Shown piece by piece: positions 1 to 5,305 of a stretch of DNA of 5,559 bases. The notes beneath the pieces were generated by a model. That model ran no database searches. It saw only the letters and a list, made by a program, of their open reading frames with translations, and had not been told where the DNA came from. The stretch is from Myxococcales bacterium. GTDB lineage: Bacteria > Myxococcota_A > Polyangia > Fen-1088. Where the stretch lies: assembly GCA_003161835.1 (NCBI GenBank), contig PMNO01000722.1, forward strand, positions 3,407-8,965, given 5' to 3'. Numbering within the stretch: position 1 is the first letter of the stretch; each line of letters opens with the position of its first letter. The translations under genes were made by a program, and so were the position numbers.

Positions 1-221
1 TCGAGGGCAGGTATCGCGCGCGGATCGTTGAGCGTGGCGACCTGCTTGATGCTGGCTTCCATCTTCTCCTCGCCACCGGAGGCGAGGGCGTTGATGGCAT
101 CCTCGAGCGGTCCTGCCCAGGCCGAGCGCCCACCGCCGCCGAGGACCAGCGCGGCGAAGGCCGCCTGTGCCACCACCGCAATGACCCAAGAGCGCCTGCC
201 GAGAATTGCTGCGATTGCCAC
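1..221 (-). CDS. urtB: Urea ABC transporter permease UrtB, N-terminal part (cut by window edge)
   Basis: This is the first 73 codons of a membrane permease that, with UrtC, forms the inner-membrane channel of the UrtABCDE urea importer. I see a GTG start, a hydrophobic stretch at about residues 12-30 that looks like a signal sequence, then a soluble helical segment (PLEDAINALASGG, then KQVATLNDPRAIPAL). A HEAT-like soluble extension before the membrane domain is typical of UrtB and unusual among branched-chain amino-acid-type permeases, which is why I name it. The membrane domain itself lies beyond the window edge. A TGGAGG at 240-235 is the only clear ribosome-binding site; its 13-base spacing from the GTG is long, but no in-frame start codon lies between them. 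It sits 105 bases downstream of urtA on the same strand, as in the usual urtABCDE operon. The identification relies heavily on that neighbour. Confidence 0.85.
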   Translation of the reverse strand, partial: MAIAAILGRRSWVIAVVAQAAFAALVLGGGGRSAWAGPLEDAINALASGGEEKMEASIKQVATLNDPRAIPAL

Positions 222-288
222 GTGCTGAGTTGAACCTCCAACGAAGAAAGAAGAACGAGGGGAACGGGGAGGACCTTCACCCGGACCC

Positions 289-309
289 CGGCGGCCGTGT
301 GCGCCGCCG
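289..309 (-). other. GC-rich hairpin between urtA and urtB
   Basis: A perfect 7-bp inverted repeat, CGGCGGC (289-295) and GCCGCCG (303-309), encloses a 7-base loop, starting 17 bases past the urtA stop codon. No T-run follows on the minus strand, so it does not look like a full intrinsic terminator. It could protect the 3' end of urtA mRNA or reduce read-through into urtB. Binding-protein genes are often expressed above their permease genes in this way; that role is inference. Confidence 0.5.
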
Positions 310-326
310 AGGCTCGGGGATTCGGG

Positions 327-1694
327 CTACTTGAACTTCGGCTCCATGCAGTTTCCGCAGGCCCACGGATAGGTCCAGTCGGCGACCTTCTTGGCGCTGT
401 CGGGAATGAAGGGGCTCCAGGCATCAGCCCGAATTGGACCAGGGGTCTTCCACACCACGTGGAACTGGCCGTCGCCCTTGATCTCGCCGATGAAGACCGG
501 CTTGTGCAGGTGGTGATTCTTGGCGTCGATGGGAATAGTGAACCCCGTCGGTGCCTTGAACGTCTGGCCGCCGATGGCCTGGCGGACCGCATCGACGTTG
601 ATGGTGTGGGCCTGCTCGGCGGCCTGTGCCCACATGTGAATCCCAATGTACGTCGCTTCCATCGGATCGTTGGTCACGCGCTTTTCGCCGCCGGGAAGGT
701 TGTTCTTCTTCACGTACTCCATCCACTTGGCAATGAACGCCTTGTTTTCGGGCGTGTCGATCGACATGAAATAGTTCCATGCCGCCAGGTGGCCGACCAA
801 CGGTTTGGTGTCAATTCCGCGGAGTTCCTCTTCGCCGACGGAGAACGCGACCACCGGGATGTCGGTCGCCTTCAAACCTTGATTGGCCAGCTCTTTGTAG
901 AAGGGGACGTTCGAATCGCCGTTGATCGTCGAGACGACCGCGGTGCGCTTGCCCGCCGCGAACTTCTTCACGTCGGCAACGATGGTCTGGTAGTCGCTAT
1001 GTCCGAATGGCGTGTACTTTTCCAGGATGTCCTCGTCGGTCACGCCTTTCGAATGCAGGAAGTAACGCAAGATCTTGTTCGTGGTGCGCGGATAAACGTA
1101 GTCCGTACCCAGGAGCACCCAGCGCTTGGCGTTGCCACCCTTCTTGCTCATCAGGTATTCGACCGCCGGGATGGCCTGCTGGTTGGGCGCGGCGCCGGTG
1201 TAGAACACGTTGAACGACGATTCCTCGCCTTCGTACTGAACGGGGTAGAACAACAGACCGTTCAGCTCCTCGAACACCGGCAGCACCGATTTGCGGGAGA
1301 CCGACGTCCAGCAACCGAACACCACCGCAACCTTCTGGTTCTGGATCAAATCGCGGGCCTTCTCGGCGAACAACGGCCAGTTGGACGCGGGATCAACCAC
1401 CACCGCTTCCAGCTTTCGACCCAAGACGCCGCCCTTTTCGTTGATCTCGTCGATGGTCATCAGGGCCACGTCCTTGAGCGAGGTTTCGCTGATGGCCATG
1501 GTCCCCGACAGGGAGTGCAGGATGCCGATCTTGATCGGACCCTTGTCGTCGGCCGGTGCCGCAGCAGGGGCGGGCGCGGGAGCGGGGGCAGCCGGGGCCA
1601 TGGGCGCGGCGGGTTTTGGTTCCTCCTTTTGACAGGCGGCCAGCGCGATGGATCCGAGCAGCAAGAGGCTCTTGAGTGAATGGCGACGTATCAT
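327..1694 (-). CDS. urtA: Urea ABC transporter substrate-binding lipoprotein UrtA
   Basis: UrtA captures urea outside the inner membrane and delivers it to the UrtBC permease, driven by the UrtDE ATPases. The predicted product is 455 residues. Residues 1-21 form a lipoprotein signal: basic start (RRHSLK), hydrophobic core, lipobox L18-A19-A20-C21. An Ala/Pro-rich tether covers about 26-50, and the binding domain starts near residue 53 (PIKIGILHSLSGTMAISE). The segments DPASNWPLFAEKA, VFGCWTSVSRKSVLPV and NGLLFYPVQYEG are hallmark UrtA sequence, distinguishing it from leucine/isoleucine-binding proteins. The C-terminus has a CxxC pair (C446, C449). I chose the ATG at 1694 because GGAGGGG lies just upstream; another in-frame ATG at 1742 would add 16 residues ahead of the basic signal region but lacks a good ribosome-binding site. 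urtB follows on the same strand; a small ORF and an allophanate hydrolase gene precede it. Family identity is very secure; the start is likely. Confidence 0.96.
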   Translation of the reverse strand: MIRRHSLKSLLLLGSIALAACQKEEPKPAAPMAPAAPAPAPAPAAAPADDKGPIKIGILHSLSGTMAISETSLKDVALMTIDEINEKGGVLGRKLEAVVVDPASNWPLFAEKARDLIQNQKVAVVFGCWTSVSRKSVLPVFEELNGLLFYPVQYEGEESSFNVFYTGAAPNQQAIPAVEYLMSKKGGNAKRWVLLGTDYVYPRTTNKILRYFLHSKGVTDEDILEKYTPFGHSDYQTIVADVKKFAAGKRTAVVSTINGDSNVPFYKELANQGLKATDIPVVAFSVGEEELRGIDTKPLVGHLAAWNYFMSIDTPENKAFIAKWMEYVKKNNLPGGEKRVTNDPMEATYIGIHMWAQAAEQAHTINVDAVRQAIGGQTFKAPTGFTIPIDAKNHHLHKPVFIGEIKGDGQFHVVWKTPGPIRADAWSPFIPDSAKKVADWTYPWACGNCMEPKFK

Positions 1695-1697
1695 CTG

Positions 1698-1704
1698 CCC
1701 CTCC
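1698..1704 (-). promoter_or_regulatory. Ribosome-binding site that sets the urtA start
   Basis: GGAGGGG reads on the minus strand from 1704 to 1698, with its GGAGG core 5 bases before the ATG at 1694. This is the strongest Shine-Dalgarno match in the window. It supports the shorter urtA start, which puts the basic signal-peptide region directly at the N-terminus. Confidence 0.85.
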
Positions 1705-1752
1705 GGGTTGTGGAATGCGTTATGCGTAGGTTTGAAATTCATTGTCTTGCGC

Positions 1753-1884
1753 TCAGTGCGGCAATTGGACGCCGAGGTGAATGGCTCTCGCGGCCGTGAT
1801 CAGCATCGCGTTGCTCAGTAGTACCGCCCCCATACACAGCCCGAATCGCGCTATCCGTGTGAACCCCCTACTCGTCTCTTTCAT
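1753..1884 (-). CDS. Candidate small membrane protein, 43 residues, upstream of urtA
   Basis: I do not recognise this ORF. It runs from ATG at 1884 to TGA at 1755-1753 and encodes a basic N-terminus (MKETSRGFTRIARFG) followed by a hydrophobic run of about 20 residues (CMGAVLLSNAMLITAARA) and a short tail ending LGVQLPH. This is the profile of a single-pass membrane peptide with its N-terminus inside, or of an uncleaved signal sequence. An AAGGA ribosome-binding site lies 5 bases before the start. By my count about three quarters of its third codon positions are G or C, in keeping with nearby genes. It ends 58 bases before urtA on the same strand, so it would be co-transcribed. It could be a small accessory subunit, a leader peptide for urtA, or a chance ORF. 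Conservation next to other urtA genes would decide. Confidence 0.45.
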   Translation of the reverse strand: MKETSRGFTRIARFGLCMGAVLLSNAMLITAARAIHLGVQLPH

Positions 1885-1889
1885 GCTCG

Positions 1890-1894
1890 TCCTT
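1890..1894 (-). promoter_or_regulatory. Ribosome-binding site for the 43-residue ORF
   Basis: AAGGA reads on the minus strand from 1894 to 1890, followed by CGAGC and then ATG at 1884. The 5-base spacing is close to optimal. It is one of the main reasons to treat the small ORF as possibly real. Confidence 0.45.
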
Positions 1895-1900
1895 GTTTTC

Positions 1901-1926
1901 CGTGATCACGTGGGCGCACCCGGGTG
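1901..1926. promoter_or_regulatory. Paired 10-bp palindromes, possible operator
   Basis: CGTGATCACG (1901-1910) and CACCCGGGTG (1917-1926) are each perfect 10-bp palindromes, with centres 16 bp apart. A CACGTG (1907-1912) overlaps the first. They lie just upstream of the ribosome-binding site of the small ORF, where a repressor site or message leader would be expected. The regulator is unknown. Short palindromes occur by chance in GC-rich DNA, so confidence is low. Confidence 0.3.
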
Positions 1927-1965
1927 AAGCAGGTGCTTGTCACAGCAAACGTCATCGTTCGCAGA

Positions 1966-1997
1966 CGATTCGGCGGGATCACGAATTCTTCGAATCG
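1966..1997. repeat. 7-bp inverted repeat in the urt upstream region
   Basis: CGATTCG (1966-1972) pairs with CGAATCG (1991-1997) across an 18-base gap. The gap contains GAATTC (1983-1988). The 25-bp centre-to-centre spacing of the arms is possible for a dimeric regulator, but no known consensus matches. Confidence 0.3.
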
Positions 1998-2045
1998 CGG
2001 TTGGTCCTGACTTGCGGCGACCATAGCGAGCCCGCATGAACACCA

Positions 2046-2070
2046 TGTTTCGTGTCAACGCGTGTTTCGT
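2046..2070. repeat. Direct repeat of TGTTTCGT
   Basis: TGTTTCGT occurs at 2046-2053 and 2063-2070, 17 bp apart, with a partial third copy TGTTTC at 2088-2093. It lies upstream of the urt genes and just past the end of the allophanate hydrolase gene. It may be an activator-binding array, or chance. Confidence 0.25.
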
Positions 2071-2161
2071 AAATTCGTCAGCGACGATGTTTCAGCGAAA
2101 ACAGGGCGAGGACGCTCACGTTACCGACGACAGGGACGGCCGCTCGGCGCGCCGAAAAACG

Positions 2162-4042
2162 CTAGCGGCTTTCGCGCAGAAACGCGCGCCAGCCACCGAA
2201 TTTCGAAATGTCCCGCGCGCCCGCGAGGACATGCGGTTCGCATAGAAATCCGCTGACCGTCGTGCGGTCATTCAGCTCGATCTTGCCGATGCAGAGCGGC
2301 GCGGGGATGCGCGCCACGAATGCAGCGAAGGCGGCGGGCGGGAGGCTCCAGACCTCCACGTCGATGGCAGCGCCGCTGCCCGCGTCGTCTCCATGAGACG
2401 TTCGCAGGAGGCCCGGCTTCGGCGGCGTGGTGTCGGGCAGCGCGAACAAGCGATAGTGGGGCGCCGTCGTGCAAACGCGCAGGAGTTGGCCTCCGACGGA
2501 GGTCAACTGATGATTCAGGGGTTGGCCCGACAGGTGGGCGCCCACCACCGCGATCGCGATGGGGGCCGTCGGATCCGCTCCCTCACCACTTTGCGGCGGG
2601 GCCTCGGCCGGTGATGGCGATCGCGATGGCGGTGGCAGCGGCCAGACCGTGGCGCCGATGATCGTCGCTGTGGCGTGATGAAAACGTGAACCAAATCCCG
2701 CGAGGCGCGCATCGGCGCCCCAGGGTCCCAGCAGAGTCACGCCGGCCGGAAGATCGTCGCCGCGAAATCCGGCGGGTACCGCCAACGCCGAGAGATCCAG
2801 CAAATTGACAAACGTCGTGTAGATGCCGAGGGCCGCGTTGACGGCCAGCGGATCGCGTTCGACGGCCTCGATGGTGGGGAAGGTGGGGGCGGTGGGCAGG
2901 AGAAGAAAATCCATTGCCGACCACAAGTCGGCCACGCGGCGCCGCAGCAATCTTAGGCGCGCCTGGGCGGCGAAAACCGCGCGCGCCTCGTGGCGGGTCG
3001 CGCCCTCCAGAATCGTCCGCAGGGGGGCGAGCAGGGCATCCGGATGTTGCGCGAACAAGGTTCCCGCCGCTTCCAGCCGCTCGGCCACGAACGGGCCTTC
3101 GCAGAGCAGCGTGCCCGCCTCAAAAAATGGCTCCATGTCGATGTCGACCGGCGTCCCGCCGAGGTGCTCCCAGGCGCGGATGGCCTCATCGAATGCGGCG
3201 GCGGCCTGAGCGTCGCCGTGAAACACGCGATGCCGGGCCGCGGGAACGCCGAAACGGAAGGCGCGGGGTGTCGTCTGGGGCGCGAAGGCGACTGTGCTCG
3301 CGTTCGGGCGCGAGAACGGGTCCGTGGGATCGAACCCGCGAGAAATCTCGGCGACCCGCGCGGCATCCTCACAGGTGGCGGCAAACACCGAGACGCAGTC
3401 CAGCGACCGGCACGCGGGCACGACGCCGGTCGCGCTGATGACTCCGCGACTCGGTTTGAGCCCCACGATATTGTTGAACGCTGCGGGAATCCGTCCTGAG
3501 CCCGCCGTATCCGTGCCGAGCGCGAAGCTGACCTGACCGATGGCAACGGCCACCGCCGATCCCGAGCTGGAGCCACCGCTGATGAACTCGCGGTTGAACG
3601 GATTGCGTGGAATGCCGTACGGCGAGCGCACGCCGACCAGGCCCGTGGCGAACTGATCCAGATTCGTCTTGCCAACGACAATCGCGCCAGCGCTGACCAA
3701 CCGATCCACGACCCGGGCCGACGCCGCCGGGGTATAGGCGAAAGCCGGACAGGCCGCCGTGGTCGGCAATCCCGCGACGTCGATGTTGTCCTTGACGGCG
3801 AAGGGTACGCCGTAAAGAGGCAGGGTCTCGCCGGCGCGCCGCCGCGCTTCGACCGCAGCCGCCGCACGCAACAAGGCGTCGGGTGGCGTCAGCGAAATCC
3901 AGACCCCGTCGTGATCCCGCTCGTCGATGTGCGCGCGAATCGCCGAAACCACTTCGGTGGGGGTGCGCGCGTCATCGCGGTAGCTGCGTGCCAGCGTGTC
4001 AAGGTCCAATGCTTCTCGCGCGGAGGATTGCCCTGTTGACAT
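2162..4042 (-). CDS. atzF: Allophanate hydrolase (AtzF type)
   Basis: This cytoplasmic amidase hydrolyses allophanate (urea-1-carboxylate), yielding ammonia and CO2 in the end, as the last step of urea carboxylase, guanidine carboxylase or biuret/cyanurate pathways. The 626-residue length fits the family. Residues about 25-465 are an amidase-signature domain with the Ser-cisSer-Lys triad: K84 (YGVPFAVKDNIDVAG), S158 (GGSSSGSA) and nucleophile S182 (GTDTAGSGRIPAAF). A Pro/Ser-rich linker spans about 467-492. Residues about 495-623 match the C-terminal domain special to allophanate hydrolases (VVGAHLSGQPLNHQLT, EVWSLPPAAF, GFLCEPHVLAGARDISKFGG), which separates it from general amidases and Glu-tRNA amidotransferase. 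The ATG at 4042 lacks a strong ribosome-binding site; no better in-frame start is seen, and the family-like N-terminal helix follows it. It is divergent from the BMP transporter and upstream of the urt genes on the same strand. No urea carboxylase gene is visible. Confidence 0.95.
   Translation of the reverse strand: MSTGQSSAREALDLDTLARSYRDDARTPTEVVSAIRAHIDERDHDGVWISLTPPDALLRAAAAVEARRRAGETLPLYGVPFAVKDNIDVAGLPTTAACPAFAYTPAASARVVDRLVSAGAIVVGKTNLDQFATGLVGVRSPYGIPRNPFNREFISGGSSSGSAVAVAIGQVSFALGTDTAGSGRIPAAFNNIVGLKPSRGVISATGVVPACRSLDCVSVFAATCEDAARVAEISRGFDPTDPFSRPNASTVAFAPQTTPRAFRFGVPAARHRVFHGDAQAAAAFDEAIRAWEHLGGTPVDIDMEPFFEAGTLLCEGPFVAERLEAAGTLFAQHPDALLAPLRTILEGATRHEARAVFAAQARLRLLRRRVADLWSAMDFLLLPTAPTFPTIEAVERDPLAVNAALGIYTTFVNLLDLSALAVPAGFRGDDLPAGVTLLGPWGADARLAGFGSRFHHATATIIGATVWPLPPPSRSPSPAEAPPQSGEGADPTAPIAIAVVGAHLSGQPLNHQLTSVGGQLLRVCTTAPHYRLFALPDTTPPKPGLLRTSHGDDAGSGAAIDVEVWSLPPAAFAAFVARIPAPLCIGKIELNDRTTVSGFLCEPHVLAGARDISKFGGWRAFLRESR
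2551..2629. repeat. 13-bp direct repeat bracketing the allophanate hydrolase linker
   Basis: GCGATCGCGATGG occurs at 2550-2562 and 2617-2629 on the plus strand, 67 bp apart. The copies lie inside the coding sequence on either side of the linker codons. Because 67 is not a multiple of three, they are read in different frames (as PSRS near residues 472-475 and as IAI near 495-497). Confidence 0.6.
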
Positions 4043-4177
4043 CCCGGCGCAGAATGCCCGAGGCGCGGGGCCCGCACAAGAGAGAGTCGCCCAACCTCCG
4101 GGCGCCGCCAGGTCAAGTTACGAAGAACGGCACAACCAGAAAAATAGCCGAAACCTGGCGTGCCCTATAAGCCCTGC
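4043..4177. promoter_or_regulatory. Divergent control region between allophanate hydrolase and BMP transporter
   Basis: These 135 bases must hold the promoters of at least the plus-strand transporter genes. An 8-bp perfect inverted repeat, CGCCAGGT (4106-4113) and ACCTGGCG (4153-4160), has arms 47 bp apart centre to centre. TATAAG (4166-4171) is a good -10 box for the plus strand and ends 6 bases before the ATG at 4178; I found no good -35 box. The right arm of the repeat would fall inside that promoter. For the minus strand no clear promoter was found. Confidence 0.45.
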
Positions 4178-5305
4178 ATGATCAAATCTTCCCTTCGTCT
4201 CTCCCCCCTTCGTTCTCTTTGTTTCTCCGTAGTTGCGGGTGTGGCCGTGGCCGCTTCCGCCGTGTCGTCATCCGCCGTCGCGGCCGAACCGCTGACGGTT
4301 GGGTTCATCTATGTCGGCCCAAAAACCGACTATGGTTACAACCAGGCCCACGCTCAGGGTGCGGCCGTCATCGCGAAAATGCCGGGCGTCAAGATTCGCG
4401 AGGAGGAGATGGTTCCGGAAACCGTCGCCGTTCAGAAGACAATGGAAAGCATGATCAATCTGGACGGGGCGAAGCTGATCTTCCCCACCTCGTTCGGATA
4501 TTTCGATCCGCACATCCTGAAGCTGGCGCAGAAGTACAAGAACGTGACGTTCCTGCATTGCGGCGGCATGTACACCGAAGGCAAGCACCCGACAAACGTC
4601 GGCAGCTATTTCGGTTACATCGACGAGGCGGAATACATTTCCGGAATCGTCGCCGGCCTGACCAGCAAGAGCGGCAAGCTGGGATTCATCGCCGCCAAGC
4701 CCATTCCTCAGGTGTTGCGGAATATCAATTCGTTCACGTTGGGCGCGCGCTCGGTCAATCCCAAGGTGACCACCACCGTCATCTTCACCGGCGATTGGTC
4801 GATGCCTGTCAAGGAGGCGGAGGCCGCCAACAGCCTGATTGATCAGGGCATCGATGTTTTGACCGCGCATGTCGATTCGCCCAAGACCATCGTCGAATTG
4901 GCCGAGCGGCGAGGCGCCATGGTCACCGGATATCACGCCAACCAGGCGACCCTGGCACCCAAGGGCTACTTGACCGGCGCCGAGTGGAACTGGGGCAAGG
5001 TCTACACGGACTACGTGAAGTGGATTCAGGCGGGCAAGACGTACCCGCACCTCCTGCGCGGCGGATTGAAGGATGGGTTCGTCAAGGTGTCGCCATATGG
5101 AAAGGCCGTTTCCGCGGAGACCAAGAAGAAAGCCGACGCGGCCAAGGCCAAGTTCATGGCCGGGACCATGGTCGTTTACAAAGGGCCCTTGATGGACAAC
5201 ACCGGCAAGGTGGTCATCGCCGCCGGGGTGGAGCACAAACAGACGGACATCGCGTTGGAGAGCATGGACTATCTGGTAGAGGGCGTGGTGGGGAAGACCC
5301 ATTGA
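4178..5305 (+). CDS. BMP/PnrA-family ABC transporter substrate-binding protein
   Basis: This is a periplasmic binding protein of the basic-membrane-protein (BMP) family, which feeds an ABC importer. Characterised family members bind purine nucleosides (PnrA of Treponema), other nucleosides, or riboflavin (RfuA). The product is 375 residues. Residues 1-35 form a Sec signal with likely cleavage after A33-V34-A35 (SSAVA then AEPLTVGF); there is no lipobox cysteine, unlike many BMP proteins. The binding fold begins VGFIYVGPKTDYGYNQAHAQG (41-61), the usual ligand-loop region, followed by IFPTSFGYFD (101-110), YFGYIDEAEYISGIVAG (144-160) and GAEWNWGKVYTDYVKW (267-282). Aromatic residues are frequent in these loops, compatible with a ring-shaped ligand, though the substrate cannot be read from sequence. 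I chose ATG at 4178; an in-frame GTG at 4160 adds six residues. Neither has a good ribosome-binding site, and the -10 box position suggests a leaderless message. It overlaps the following permease gene by one base. Confidence 0.9.
   Translation: MIKSSLRLSPLRSLCFSVVAGVAVAASAVSSSAVAAEPLTVGFIYVGPKTDYGYNQAHAQGAAVIAKMPGVKIREEEMVPETVAVQKTMESMINLDGAKLIFPTSFGYFDPHILKLAQKYKNVTFLHCGGMYTEGKHPTNVGSYFGYIDEAEYISGIVAGLTSKSGKLGFIAAKPIPQVLRNINSFTLGARSVNPKVTTTVIFTGDWSMPVKEAEAANSLIDQGIDVLTAHVDSPKTIVELAERRGAMVTGYHANQATLAPKGYLTGAEWNWGKVYTDYVKWIQAGKTYPHLLRGGLKDGFVKVSPYGKAVSAETKKKADAAKAKFMAGTMVVYKGPLMDNTGKVVIAAGVEHKQTDIALESMDYLVEGVVGKTH

Larger units (their letters stand above)
1885..2161. other. Intergenic region upstream of the urt genes
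   Basis: No convincing gene is seen in these 277 bases. The stretch holds two 10-bp palindromes near the small ORF (1901-1926), a 7-bp inverted repeat CGATTCG/CGAATCG (1966-1972 and 1991-1997), and a repeated TGTTTCGT (2046-2053 and 2063-2070). These suggest the urt control region, since it separates the allophanate hydrolase gene from the urt genes. I looked for sigma-70 and sigma-54 promoters on the minus strand. A perfect TTGACA (2058-2053) has no -10 box at normal spacing, and no GG-N10-GC sigma-54 element was found. The promoter is therefore unassigned. Confidence 0.5.

Noticed and set aside
297..1679. Long plus-strand open frame of 460 codons running antisense to urtA
   Set aside because: It is a shadow of urtA caused by GC-rich third positions. 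Its translation resembles no family I recognise, whereas the minus strand gives a full UrtA protein.
1906..2046. Minus-strand ORF of 46 codons upstream of the small ORF
   Set aside because: It has no ribosome-binding site, its product is arginine-rich without a recognisable fold, and it overlaps the palindromes expected to be regulatory.
2053..2058. Perfect TTGACA on the minus strand as the -35 box of a urt promoter
   Set aside because: The sequence at 16-18 bases spacing is GC-rich with no -10 likeness; the nearest TAT-containing hexamer (2025-2020) is 27 bases away.
2139..2169. Palindrome TCGGCGCGCCGA nested in GCCGCT/AGCGGC at the end of the allophanate hydrolase gene, considered as a terminator
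   Set aside because: On the minus strand the T-run precedes the palindrome instead of following it, and the core palindrome has no loop. It does not fit an intrinsic terminator.
2036..2256. Plus-strand short ORFs overlapping the 3' end of the allophanate hydrolase gene
   Set aside because: They have weak or absent ribosome-binding sites, overlap a secure gene on the other strand and show no recognisable motif.
4036..4041. TTGACA on the plus strand near the start of the allophanate hydrolase gene as a -35 box
   Set aside because: No -10 box lies at 16-18 bases, and it falls within the first codons of the opposite gene.
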